Origin: UBA3478 sp038134285
Lineage (GTDB): Bacteria; Bacteroidota; Bacteroidia; Flavobacteriales; Flavobacteriaceae
Assembly: GCA_038134285.1 (NCBI GenBank)
Contig: JAYPUW010000006.1
Span: 56,468 to 120,467 of the forward strand
Reading direction: 5' to 3'
Length of the DNA stretch: 64,000 nucleotides
Positions 25,785-33,929 of the stretch are shown here, in pieces; the stretch's first letter is position 1; every line of letters starts with the position of its first letter. The notes under the pieces were generated by a model that had not been told where the DNA came from, did no database searches, and saw only the letters and a list, made by a program, of their open reading frames with translations. A program made the position numbers and the translations under genes.

Positions 25785-26941
25785 ACGTATTGTTTTACGT
25801 CCTCTAAAGTTACGGCATCGCCAGAGAGTATAAGCAATCGCTCTACCACATTTCTCAATTCTCGAATATTGCCCTTGTAGCTCTTCTTTTGAAGTTCACC
25901 AATGGCTTCTTTTTCGAACGTTTTCACTCGAGCACCATTCTCTTCTGCAAGTTGTGAATTGAAGTGTTCGATTAAGAGTGGGATATCTTCTTTGCGCTCA
26001 TCGAGTGATGGTAATTTTAGGCGAATTACACTTAAACGATGGTAAAGATCTTCTCTAAATGACCCTGAGAGAATGGCCTCTTGTAGATTCTTATTGGTTG
26101 CGGCTACAACACGTACATCTACCTTTATCGCCTTGTCTGAACCCACAGGTGAGAGCGTTTGCTCTTGCAATACCCGCAATACTTTGGACTGTGCCGATAA
26201 TGACATGTCGCCTACCTCATCAAGAAATAGCGTCCCTTGATGGGCGGCCTCAAATTTACCTGCTCGGTCTTTATGAGCAGAGGTGAACGACCCTTTAACA
26301 TGGCCAAAAAGCTCGCTTTCAATGAGCTCTGAGGGAATAGCGGCGCAGTTGACTTCTATGAACGGAGCAGAAGAACGCTCACTTAATTCGTGAATAGAGC
26401 GTGCTACGAGCTCTTTTCCGGTTCCATTTGCGCCAGTAATTAAGACACGAGCAGAAGTTGGAGCGACCTTTTCAATGATATACTGAACCTCTTTTAAGGC
26501 TCTACTCTCGCCTACCATTTGAGTAGACTTACGCAACTTTTTCTTAAGTCTTTTGTTTTCGGTCGCTAATTTTTTGCGGTCAAGGGCATTCTTTACCGTT
26601 AACAATAAGCGGTTTAATTCAGGTGGTTTTGAGAGGTAATCAAATGCTCCAAGACGCATGCACTCTACGGCCGTTTCTAAATCTCCGTGCCCCGAAATCA
26701 TAATGAAAGGCAACTCAGATAGCCGAGATGCGCAAGCCTGCAAGACCTCAATCCCATCTTTTTTGGGCATTTTGATATCACAAAAGACTAAGTCGATTGA
26801 CTCATCTTGGCTTAAAAGATCTAAGCCCTCTTGTCCGTCTTTAGCCGTTAGACAGTCATTAGTATCATCCGATTCTTGCAGAATTTTTACAAGTACTCTG
26901 CGGATGCTTTCCTCGTCTTCTATGATAAGTATACGTGCCAT
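25781..26941 (-). CDS. NtrC-like response regulator lacking GAFTGA and DNA-binding domain
   Basis: A 386-residue protein with a receiver domain (1-120, phosphorylatable Asp in FCDIKMPKKDG, Lys in YLSKPP) and an AAA+ domain (about 140-380): Walker A GANGTGKE, Walker B TLFLDEVGDM, sensor AATNKNL and the arginine finger DLYHRLSV. Two features depart from classic NtrC: the sigma-54-contact loop GAFTGA reads GSFTSA, and the protein ends at the AAA+ lid (IRELRNVVERLL) with no Fis-type helix-turn-helix. It may still activate sigma-54 from solution, or do something else. Downstream and overlapping by 4 bp is the M28 peptidase gene. Confidence 0.88.
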   Translation of the reverse strand: MARILIIEDEESIRRVLVKILQESDDTNDCLTAKDGQEGLDLLSQDESIDLVFCDIKMPKKDGIEVLQACASRLSELPFIMISGHGDLETAVECMRLGAFDYLSKPPELNRLLLTVKNALDRKKLATENKRLKKKLRKSTQMVGESRALKEVQYIIEKVAPTSARVLITGANGTGKELVARSIHELSERSSAPFIEVNCAAIPSELIESELFGHVKGSFTSAHKDRAGKFEAAHQGTLFLDEVGDMSLSAQSKVLRVLQEQTLSPVGSDKAIKVDVRVVAATNKNLQEAILSGSFREDLYHRLSVIRLKLPSLDERKEDIPLLIEHFNSQLAEENGARVKTFEKEAIGELQKKSYKGNIRELRNVVERLLILSGDAVTLEDVKQYV

Positions 26942-26962
26942 GAGATTAATGAGAGGCCTTTA

Positions 26963-27006
26963 AAATACAAAACCCATCCTCAAACAGAGTTCAAGGATGG
27001 GAAAAA
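26963..27006 (-). terminator. Intrinsic terminator after dnaJ
   Basis: CCCATCCT (26973-26980) and AGGATGGG (26994-27001) form a perfect 8-bp stem. Read on the minus strand it lies about 90 bp after the dnaJ stop and is followed by TTTTGTATTTT, consistent with ending the grpE-dnaJ transcript. Confidence 0.75.
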
Positions 27007-27090
27007 TTGCTATGAAAAAGAAAATAGTAAAGGATAAACCCTTACTGATGATAAATATATACTTTTTTTTTAATTCTCGCGAATCCCTGC

Positions 27091-28203
27091 TTATGAGAAC
27101 ATATCTCTAATTCGGTCGAAGGTTGATTTATCGTCCGCCTTAGGATCAGGCATAAAGTTTTTATCGTTCAAGATTTCTTCAAAGAAGGCTTCTTGCTCGG
27201 CAGATAATTTTTGAGGGGTCCATACCAGTACATGTACTAATAAATCGCCCTTGCCATATCCGTTTAAGCTCTTCACTCCTTTACCTCTAAGGCGAAGAAC
27301 TTTACCCGACTGTGACCCTTTATCGATTTTAATACGAACTTTTCCCCCAACGGCATCGATTTCTTTTGAGACCCCGAGAACGGCCTCAGCAAAACTGATA
27401 CGTAGATCGTAGTGCAAGTTATCTCCCTCTCGTTTTAAGGATGGGTGCTGGGTTTCTTTTATAGACACGATAAGATCACCTGCTATACCGTCTCCTGGGG
27501 CGGAGTTTCCTTTACCCGAAACTTTGAGCTGCATGCCGTCCTCAACTCCTCCTGGGATCTGAATAGAGACCGTTTCTTCTTTACTCACGAGTCCTTGGGC
27601 GTCAGCCCCTGCTGGCTTTTGATCTAGAATTTGTCCGGCTCCACCACAGGCGGTACATGGAGCAGCTGTTTGCATACGTCCTAAAATGGTATTGGTAATT
27701 TTCGTTACCTGCCCAGTACCATTACAGCTACTACACGATTTATAGGTTACCCCCTCGGCTTGAACCTTGCGCTTAACCTTCACTTTCTTTTCTACCCCTT
27801 CAGCAATTTCGTCTAATGTTAGGGTAATCTGAATACGCAAGTTCGTTCCCTTCACGCGGCGGCCACCAGAGGATCCAAAACCACTGAATCCAGCAAAACC
27901 GCCGCCAAAAGCACTTCCAAATATATCTCCAAACTGACTGAAGATATCATCCATGTTCATCGAACCGGCACCTCCTCCGTTCTCAAATGCGGCGTGTCCG
28001 AATTGATCGTAGCGTGCACGCTTATCCGAATCTGAGAGTACCTCATAAGCCTCTGCCGCCTTTTTAAATCGCTCTTCAGCCGCGCTATCACCAGGGTTTT
28101 TATCGGGATGGTACTCGATGGCTTTTTTTCTGTAGGCCTTTTTAATTTCAGACTCAGAAGCCCTTTTAGACACCCCTAATATTTCGTAAAAATCTTCTTT
28201 CAT
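27091..28203 (-). CDS. dnaJ: Chaperone protein DnaJ (two-motif zinc domain)
   Basis: Hsp40 co-chaperone that stimulates DnaK. J domain at 1-70 with the HPD in IEYHPDKNPG, then a Gly/Phe-rich linker (about 75-115). The zinc region retains only two CxxCxGxG elements, CSSCNGTG and CTACGGAG, whereas E. coli DnaJ has four; the flavobacterial lineage is known for this shortened form. The C-terminal substrate-binding barrels follow (VSIQIPGGVEDG, LRGKGVKSLNGYGKGDLLVH). 370 residues. Operon with grpE, 7 bp upstream. Confidence 0.95.
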   Translation of the reverse strand: MKEDFYEILGVSKRASESEIKKAYRKKAIEYHPDKNPGDSAAEERFKKAAEAYEVLSDSDKRARYDQFGHAAFENGGGAGSMNMDDIFSQFGDIFGSAFGGGFAGFSGFGSSGGRRVKGTNLRIQITLTLDEIAEGVEKKVKVKRKVQAEGVTYKSCSSCNGTGQVTKITNTILGRMQTAAPCTACGGAGQILDQKPAGADAQGLVSKEETVSIQIPGGVEDGMQLKVSGKGNSAPGDGIAGDLIVSIKETQHPSLKREGDNLHYDLRISFAEAVLGVSKEIDAVGGKVRIKIDKGSQSGKVLRLRGKGVKSLNGYGKGDLLVHVLVWTPQKLSAEQEAFFEEILNDKNFMPDPKADDKSTFDRIRDMFS

Positions 28204-28210
28204 CTAGTGA

Positions 28211-28765
28211 CTAGTTTCCTACCACCACCTTGGGGTGACGGATAATTTGATCGCCTAATTTATATCCCTTCTCTACCGTGTCGATAATCTTACCCACCAT
28301 ATCTTCTGATGGCGTTTTGATTTGAGTGATCGCCTCATGAACATCAGAATCAAAAATATCTCCTGCTTTTACCTCAAGAGGTTCTAACCCTTTTGCTTTT
28401 AAGGTTTCGGTGAGTTTATTGTAAATCAATCGTATACCCTCAATATGAGCATCTTCTTGCTTTTGCATCTCCGCGATAGCTCTTTCAAAGTCATCTACTA
28501 CCGGTAAAAGAGCTGTAATCACTTCTCGACCTGCAGTTTTAAATAAATCGATTCGCTCTTTGGTGGTGCGCTTCTTGTAGTTTTCAAATTCAGCAAAAAG
28601 CCTTAAAAACTTATCTTTTTCTATAGCTAATAAAGCTTCTGGGCTTTCCTCAGCTGTTTTGCTATGATCAGATGTCGCTTCTTGGTATTCTTCTCCTGAA
28701 GATTCAGTGTCTGCTTGAGCATTCACTTCGTCTTCTTCTATGGCTTTCTTTTCCTTCTTTGACAT
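28211..28765 (-). CDS. grpE: Nucleotide exchange factor GrpE
   Basis: Exchange factor that releases ADP from DnaK. The first 45 residues are acidic and disordered. A long coiled coil follows (KDKFLRLFAEFENYKKRTTKER, about 50-70 in two parts), then PVVDDFERAI and the C-terminal beta domain ending VEKGYKLGDQIIRHPKVVVG. 184 residues is normal. It is the first gene of the grpE-dnaJ stress operon and has its own promoter box. Confidence 0.96.
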   Translation of the reverse strand: MSKKEKKAIEEDEVNAQADTESSGEEYQEATSDHSKTAEESPEALLAIEKDKFLRLFAEFENYKKRTTKERIDLFKTAGREVITALLPVVDDFERAIAEMQKQEDAHIEGIRLIYNKLTETLKAKGLEPLEVKAGDIFDSDVHEAITQIKTPSEDMVGKIIDTVEKGYKLGDQIIRHPKVVVGN

Positions 28766-28796
28766 GTTTTGACAATTATTAACGATAAATTAGTAG

Positions 28797-28804
28797 CAAA
28801 AGTA
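28797..28804 (-). promoter_or_regulatory. -7 box for grpE-dnaJ
   Basis: The minus strand reads TACTTTTG, matching TAnnTTTG, 31 bp upstream of the grpE ATG. No heat-shock-type operator (CIRCE) is visible beside it. Confidence 0.6.
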
Positions 28805-28833
28805 CTGCCATTCGGGTTCGCGATGTCAAAATG

Positions 28834-29739
28834 TCATCTTTTTAGCAGCTGTGTAAGGGCGCTTCTTAGATGCTTAAACCTAAATTCAAAATCCGAAGAA
28901 TCTAAGAGTTCAGAACACACTTTTTGAGATTCTAAGATCACAACCGCCATTTCACCCAAAATTATTTTTAAAACGGTTTCTGGGATTGGTGGTAAGAAAA
29001 AGGGACGCTTTAAAATGTACGCCACTTCTCTCAGTAACTCTTTTTGTAACACCGGATGTGGAGCTACCGCATTAACCACTGGTCCCAAATTGTTCTTTAA
29101 AAGATATACAAATAAACGCGCCAAATCTTCACTGTGAATCCAAGATTGCCACTGCCTTCCTGATCCTAGTGGAGCTCCTAACCCAAGACGAACCGGTATT
29201 GCTAATTTAGGTAGTGCGCCTTGAGTGCTGTCAAGCACTATTCCAATGCGAACCAGAGAAAAAAGGTGTCCCTTATCAGAAAGACGTTGGGCCTGTGCCT
29301 CCCATTGTTGCACCACTTTGGTTAAGAATCCGTCACCATAAGTTGTCGAATGCTCGTCATGAGTGAAATGGAATTCGCTCTTATACACTCCAATGGCGGA
29401 TGCGGAGAGCACTCGTACTGAAGAACTCTTCGATTCTTCTATGGCCAATTCAAGCGTCTTTAAGCTATTGATACGACTGAGTAGCACTTGTTTTTTGTAC
29501 GAGGCACTCCACCTTTTCGAGATCGTTGCCCCCGCAAGGTTAATCACATGGGTTACCCCATCCATGGCCTTTTTGTCAAATGAGAATTGATTTGGATTCC
29601 ACTCAAATCCTTTTGCACCAGAAATCAAAGAGGGTGAAGGATTACGAGTGAAATACCGTACCTCAACCCCATCATTTTCAAGTTCAGCACAGATTTTAGT
29701 TCCTATGAGTCCTGTAGCCCCTGTGATCAATACTACCAT
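28834..29739 (-). CDS. TIGR01777-type NAD(P)-dependent epimerase (SDR family)
   Basis: An extended short-chain dehydrogenase-like protein of about 301 residues related to E. coli YfcH. The Rossmann motif ITGATGLIGTKI is at the N-terminus, VINLAGATISKRWS is the second family block, and SASAIGVYKS holds the active-site Ser with the Tyr nearby. The C-terminal DUF1731-like part contains PHPVLQKELLREVAYIL. Substrate unknown. The ATG at 29739 gives no overlap with mnmD; an ATG at 29760 would overlap it by 20 bp. Confidence 0.85.
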   Translation of the reverse strand: MVVLITGATGLIGTKICAELENDGVEVRYFTRNPSPSLISGAKGFEWNPNQFSFDKKAMDGVTHVINLAGATISKRWSASYKKQVLLSRINSLKTLELAIEESKSSSVRVLSASAIGVYKSEFHFTHDEHSTTYGDGFLTKVVQQWEAQAQRLSDKGHLFSLVRIGIVLDSTQGALPKLAIPVRLGLGAPLGSGRQWQSWIHSEDLARLFVYLLKNNLGPVVNAVAPHPVLQKELLREVAYILKRPFFLPPIPETVLKIILGEMAVVILESQKVCSELLDSSDFEFRFKHLRSALTQLLKR

Positions 29740-29740
29740 A

Positions 29741-30412
29741 TCATTTCGTTTTCTCAGCACGCAACATTTCTCGTTTTCCCGGTGGGCCTGGTAATCGTTC
29801 TATGCTCAATCCGGCAGCCTCTAGACCTCGCCTTACCGTTCCTTTAGCGCAATAACTTACCCATATTCCGTTTTCACACAGTAAACCTGCGCATTTCTCT
29901 AGCGCCCATGGCTCCCATAATTCAGGCTGAACCCTTGGTCCAAACGCATCGTAATATATGAGGTCAAAACGAAGGTCAGTGGTAAAAGCTTCAAACGTAG
30001 TATTTAGTTTTAAGAGATTGAAATTAGGGGTTATTGCGGTCCACTCTCCCATATCTGCTTGGTGCATGGTGCAATAAAGTTCGGGGGAAGCCCAGGTCTC
30101 ATTCTCAAATACCTTATAATGCGCTGAAGAAAGCCGATGGGGCTCGACAGTGACATAGTTGCATACTTCATTACCCCTTTCAGTCATCCTGGTCGCCGTA
30201 AGTACTGCATTCATTCCCGTGCCAAATCCCAACTCAAATACGGTTAGGGTTCGCTCTTTCGAACCAGACAGGAAAAGGTGTTCAAGACCCTTCTGAATGT
30301 ATATGTGATTCGCTTCAGTTAAGGCACCGTGCTTAGAATGATATTGTTCGTTTAACGCAGGTAAATGAAGCGTTTTACTCGAATCTCCTGTGGTAATAAT
30401 CTCAATCTTCAC
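29741..30412 (-). CDS. mnmD: tRNA 5-methylaminomethyl-2-thiouridine methyltransferase MnmD
   Basis: SAM-dependent methylase of the wobble uridine modification pathway (the methylase half of E. coli MnmC, alone as MnmD in many bacteria). Seen: HLPALNEQYHSKHGALTEA (typical N-terminus), FELGFGTGMNAVLTA (SAM site) and DLIYYDAFGPRVQPELW. No FAD domain is attached. A GTG at 30412 is chosen because the family sequence starts there (KIEIITTGDSSKTL); the upstream part of the frame is the promoter region shared with ilvE. Confidence 0.88.
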   Translation of the reverse strand: MKIEIITTGDSSKTLHLPALNEQYHSKHGALTEANHIYIQKGLEHLFLSGSKERTLTVFELGFGTGMNAVLTATRMTERGNEVCNYVTVEPHRLSSAHYKVFENETWASPELYCTMHQADMGEWTAITPNFNLLKLNTTFEAFTTDLRFDLIYYDAFGPRVQPELWEPWALEKCAGLLCENGIWVSYCAKGTVRRGLEAAGLSIERLPGPPGKREMLRAEKTK

Positions 30413-30464
30413 AAGCGTAAAAGTAAAGTAAGAACTTGTATTTTTACGTCCTAATAAGAGAAGT

Positions 30465-31520
30465 ATGAAAATCACAAAGGTTGCCGAGTCAAGATTTGGA
30501 GCTATAGATTACAAGGCGATGCCTTTCGGGACTTTATTTACCGATCATATGGTCGTCGCAGATTATAAAGAAGGTAATTGGTCGCTCCCTGAAATTGTAC
30601 CCTACGGCCCAATGATGATGTACCCTTCATCAAGTGTTTTCCATTATGGCCAAGCTTTATTCGAAGGAATGAAAGCCTACAAGGATAATGATGGTAATGC
30701 TTTTCTCTTTAGACCTGACCAAAATATCAAACGCTTTAATCGCTCATGTAAGCGTCTGGCGATTCCTCAAATGGACGAGAAAGCTTTTCTCTATGCGCTC
30801 GACCATCTAATTGCCCTAGAACGCCAATGGATACCCCATGAAGAAGGAAGTTCTCTTTACATACGTCCGTTTGTATTCGCCACAGAGCTTGCCATAAAGG
30901 CTAACCCTTCATTAGAATACCGCTTCTGCATCATTTGCGCCCCTGTAGCTTCATACTTTGCCGAGGCTATTGCGGTGAAGATTGAAGAAAAGTTTTCTAG
31001 GGCTGCGCCTGGAGGTTTTGGATATGCCAAGGCTGCCGGAAATTATGCCGGGCAGTTTTATCCAACAGAACTTGCAAAAGCCGAGGGGTATCAGCAGGTA
31101 GTATGGACAGATGCCCAAACACACAATTATCTTGAAGAAGCAGGAACCATGAACATTTTTGTGCGCTTTAATGACACTTTAGTTACAAGCCCTGTTTCTG
31201 ATACTATACTCGATGGGATTACGCGTAAGAGCATGATCGCCTTGTGCAAAGATCTCGGCATTAAAGTTGAAGAACGTGCCATCGCTATTCAAGAACTTCT
31301 AGAAGGTTTTGAAAATGGAAATCTCGTAGAGCTTTTCGGCGCCGGAACCGCTGCGGTAGTCAGTGAAATTAAAAGCTTCGGATACCGGGGTGTCAACTAC
31401 GAATTAGATGTTGCAGAAGATGCTTATGGCCCAATACTCAAAAAAGCCCTCACCGATATCCAACGCAATAGAGCCGAAGACCCACACGGGTGGCGCTATG
31501 AAATTAAGGCGAATGTTTAG
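30465..31520 (+). CDS. ilvE: Branched-chain amino acid aminotransferase
   Basis: PLP fold-type IV aminotransferase for leucine, isoleucine and valine. 351 residues, BCAT type II: SSSVFHYGQALFEGMKAY, YIRPFVFATE, the PLP Lys in GGFGYAKAAGNYAG, and YLEEAGTMNIFV with LDGITRKS. The C-terminus has LFGAGTAAVV. It is divergent from mnmD. A small membrane protein gene overlaps its stop and crcB follows, so these three are probably one transcript. Confidence 0.97.
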   Translation: MKITKVAESRFGAIDYKAMPFGTLFTDHMVVADYKEGNWSLPEIVPYGPMMMYPSSSVFHYGQALFEGMKAYKDNDGNAFLFRPDQNIKRFNRSCKRLAIPQMDEKAFLYALDHLIALERQWIPHEEGSSLYIRPFVFATELAIKANPSLEYRFCIICAPVASYFAEAIAVKIEEKFSRAAPGGFGYAKAAGNYAGQFYPTELAKAEGYQQVVWTDAQTHNYLEEAGTMNIFVRFNDTLVTSPVSDTILDGITRKSMIALCKDLGIKVEERAIAIQELLEGFENGNLVELFGAGTAAVVSEIKSFGYRGVNYELDVAEDAYGPILKKALTDIQRNRAEDPHGWRYEIKANV

Positions 31521-31701
31521 TATTGGCCAGCTCATTTTTGCCCTTCTTTTCGCAATCGGCTTTATCACGATTATCGCTTTGGCCTATCGCAAAGACAAAG
31601 CCGTACATCAACGCTATTTCAAAGGAGCACGCTGGGTACTCGTCGCATTTATAGTCTTTGTAGCCCTTCTCAGTGTTCTTAAAACCCTTCTAAGACCGTG
31701 A
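31513..31701 (+). CDS. Small two-helix membrane protein
   Basis: About 62 residues starting MFSIGQLIFALLFAIGF. Two membrane helices (about 4-24 and 40-60) flank a basic loop (YRKDKAVHQRYFKGAR). I believe small proteins of this type occur in other Flavobacteriia, but no function is known. The start overlaps the last codons of ilvE and the stop overlaps the crcB GTG by 4 bp, which argues that it is truly translated. ATG 31498 is an alternative start. Confidence 0.65.
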   Translation: MFSIGQLIFALLFAIGFITIIALAYRKDKAVHQRYFKGARWVLVAFIVFVALLSVLKTLLRP

Positions 31702-32081
31702 GTCATTGGTCTACATATGCTGCGATTTTTCTTGGAGGAGGTCTAGGTAGTGTAGCACGATTCGGCCTTTCTGCGTTGCTAAACAAAGGGCATCAACTTT
31801 TTCATTGGGGTACCTTTTCAGCAAACATGTTAGGGTGTCTTTTGATCGGAGCTCTGGTTCCCTTCTTTTCAAAGACTCCTCACTCGACTTTGGCACTCTT
31901 TGCCATTGCGGGGTTTTGCGGAGGATTCACCACCTTTTCTACGCTCTCTTGGGAGAGTATTAAGCTCTTAGAAAAATTCGGTATAGGCCCTTACCTCCTA
32001 TACGTCGGTAGCTCAATTTTAGTAGGTCTTTCGCTGACCTATGGGGGTTATCGTGCTGTTTTACAGCTATTTAAATTCTGA
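31698..32081 (+). CDS. crcB: Fluoride channel CrcB/Fluc
   Basis: Inner-membrane fluoride exporter, 127 residues with four helices. Family blocks: FLGGGLGSVARFGLS (about 11-25), TFSANMLGCLLIG (with the channel Asn) and GFCGGFTTFSTLSWE (with the conserved Phe and TTFST segment). A single crcB gene implies a homodimer of antiparallel subunits. A GTG start overlaps the upstream small gene. No fluoride riboswitch was seen. Confidence 0.94.
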   Translation: MSHWSTYAAIFLGGGLGSVARFGLSALLNKGHQLFHWGTFSANMLGCLLIGALVPFFSKTPHSTLALFAIAGFCGGFTTFSTLSWESIKLLEKFGIGPYLLYVGSSILVGLSLTYGGYRAVLQLFKF

Positions 32082-32183
32082 TTCCTTAAAATTTTATTAA
32101 CATCTCATCGAGAGGTCCCTAAAAATTAGGATCTCCTAATCGATCTTACTCAAATATTGCATTTTATTAAATGTTTTTACAAA

Positions 32184-32203
32184 AACAGTGAAAATAAACT
32201 GTT
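32184..32203. promoter_or_regulatory. Inverted repeat upstream of the PII gene
   Basis: AACAGT and ACTGTT form a perfect inverted repeat with an 8-bp spacer, 46 bp ahead of the PII start; a further ACTGT occurs at about 32240. This is a plausible operator for nitrogen control, but no regulator can be named from the sequence. Confidence 0.3.
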
Positions 32204-32249
32204 AAAAAACAATTATCACTACGTTTATTACATCAAAACTGTAAAAACG

Positions 32250-32588
32250 ATGAAAAAAATTGAAGCAATCATTCGAAAGTCAAAATTCGATGAGATTAAG
32301 AAAGCTCTGCAGGATGTTGGAGTTCTCTTTTTCAGTTACTGGGACGTAACCGGAGTAGGCAATGAAAAACAAGGTCATGTGTATAGAGGTGTGGTCTATT
32401 CAACCTCTGACATTCAACGACGCTACCTTTCTATTGTTGTCTCAGACGATTTTGTAGAAACCACCGTCAAAACCATCATTGATACCGCAAAAACGGGTAA
32501 CGTGGGTGATGGAAAAGTTTTTGTTTCATCTATTGACGAAGCCTACCGCATCCGAACGGGTGAAAGTGGGTACGAAGGAATCAACTAA
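32250..32588 (+). CDS. glnK: PII nitrogen regulatory protein
   Basis: Trimeric 2-oxoglutarate/ATP sensor, probably controlling the adjacent ammonium channel. Start set at ATG 32250 (MKKIEAIIRKSKFDEIKKAL), leaving 112 residues as usual. The B-loop is TGNVGDGKVFV and the C-loop RIRTGE. The T-loop (about 36-56) carries YRGVVYSTSD, keeping the Tyr that is uridylylated in other PII proteins but otherwise divergent (YSTSDIQRR instead of the common YxVDFLPK). It lies 23 bp upstream of amt, so it is better called GlnK than GlnB by context. Confidence 0.9.
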   Translation: MKKIEAIIRKSKFDEIKKALQDVGVLFFSYWDVTGVGNEKQGHVYRGVVYSTSDIQRRYLSIVVSDDFVETTVKTIIDTAKTGNVGDGKVFVSSIDEAYRIRTGESGYEGIN

Positions 32589-32611
32589 ACGTTAATCATC
32601 AAATCAATCAC

Positions 32612-33868
32612 ATGGAAACAGCTTTATTTACTGCAAATAATATATGGATGATGCTCTGTACAGGGCTAGTATTCTTTATGCACCTGGGATTCTCATTTCT
32701 TGAAATAGGACTCACACGTCAAAAGAATACCATTAATATCCTCTTTAAAAATATTTTTATCATCACGGTGGGACTGCTTCTCTATTATATTGGAGGATTT
32801 AATCTTATGTATCCAGGATTTGAAGACGGCGATTTAGGCCTTCTCAAATTCGCAGGCTTCGGAATCGCAGCGCCTGATGGCGGAATGACTCCTGCCTACG
32901 CCGATGGCGGTTACACCTGGTGGACCGACTTCTTGTTTCAAGGAATGTTTGCCGCAACCGCAGCCACCATTGTTTCTGGCGCCGTTGCTGAGCGCGTAAA
33001 ACTTCAAGCCTTTTTCATTTTCACCATCATCTATGTAGGTATCGTGTACCCGATTGCAGGCTCTTGGCAGTGGGGAGGCGGATTCCTATCAACACTAAGC
33101 TATGGTTCTGCCGAAGGTTTCTATGACTTTGCAGGTTCGACAATTGTTCACTCTGTAGGAGGATGGGCTGCATTAATTGCCGTTTACCTCTTAGGAGCTC
33201 GTGTCGGAAAATACAATGAAGACGGATCTGCAAATGCGATCACAGGGCACAGTATGCCCTTCACTACTGCAGGAGTACTCATCCTCTGGCTCGGCTGGTT
33301 TGGGTTTAACGGGGGGTCAGTGCTATCAGCTGATCCTGAACTTACCTCACTCACATTAGTGACAACCTCATTAGCCGCAGCGGCAGGCGGTGTTTCTGCT
33401 ATGACGGTAGCTTTCTTCAGATACAAAAACTTAGATCTCACCATGTTCTTGAACGGTATTCTAGGTGGACTCGTAAGTATTACGGCTGGAGCCGATCAAA
33501 TGAGCCCTAATGAAGCAGTTATCATTGGGATTATCGGTGGTATCATTATCGTATTCGCCGTATCGTTTTTAGATAAATTAAAATTAGACGATCCTGTAGG
33601 AGCTATTGCCGTGCATCTTGGAACGGGTATATGGGGAACGCTAGCCGTTGGAATTTTTGGCGGCCTTGCCTCATTCGATCAGTTCTTGGTGCAACTTGCA
33701 GGGGTTGGAGCCGTTGCATTCTTCTGCAGCGTTTCAGCCTTCATAATCCTTGGAATTTTAAAGAAAACCATTGGGATTCGCGTCTCTAGAGACGAAGAAG
33801 TCGAAGGACTCGACATAAACGAGCACGGAATGGATGCTTATCCAGATTTCAGACTCAACCAACATTAA
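32612..33868 (+). CDS. amt: Ammonium transporter Amt
   Basis: Trimeric ammonia channel of 418 residues with about eleven membrane helices. Family features: GLVFFMHLGFSFLEIGLTR, the DFLFQGMFAATAATIVSGAVAER region, WQWGGGFLS, DFAGSTIVHSVGGWAALI with one pore His, and VHLGTGIWG with the second pore His. It follows the PII gene and is followed by a strong terminator and a porin gene, the arrangement expected for an ammonium-uptake unit. Confidence 0.97.
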   Translation: METALFTANNIWMMLCTGLVFFMHLGFSFLEIGLTRQKNTINILFKNIFIITVGLLLYYIGGFNLMYPGFEDGDLGLLKFAGFGIAAPDGGMTPAYADGGYTWWTDFLFQGMFAATAATIVSGAVAERVKLQAFFIFTIIYVGIVYPIAGSWQWGGGFLSTLSYGSAEGFYDFAGSTIVHSVGGWAALIAVYLLGARVGKYNEDGSANAITGHSMPFTTAGVLILWLGWFGFNGGSVLSADPELTSLTLVTTSLAAAAGGVSAMTVAFFRYKNLDLTMFLNGILGGLVSITAGADQMSPNEAVIIGIIGGIIIVFAVSFLDKLKLDDPVGAIAVHLGTGIWGTLAVGIFGGLASFDQFLVQLAGVGAVAFFCSVSAFIILGILKKTIGIRVSRDEEVEGLDINEHGMDAYPDFRLNQH

Positions 33869-33880
33869 TCATCAATCTCA

Positions 33881-33908
33881 GGGCGCACCGAAGTGCGCCC
33901 TTTTTATT
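33881..33908 (+). terminator. Intrinsic terminator after amt
   Basis: GGGCGCAC (33881-33888) and GTGCGCCC (33893-33900) with a CGAA tetraloop are followed by TTTTTATT. It separates amt from the downstream porin gene, although read-through could still supply the porin. Confidence 0.93.
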
Positions 33909-33929
33909 CAATCTTAAAACGCAAACATC

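Noticed and set aside
28766..28833. CIRCE heat-shock operator before grpE
   Set aside because: No TTAGCACTC-N9-GAGTGCTAA-like repeat is present; only a -7 box is found.
31521..31760. Fluoride riboswitch upstream of crcB
   Set aside because: The region is filled by the end of ilvE and a small membrane gene; no riboswitch pseudoknot pattern was seen.
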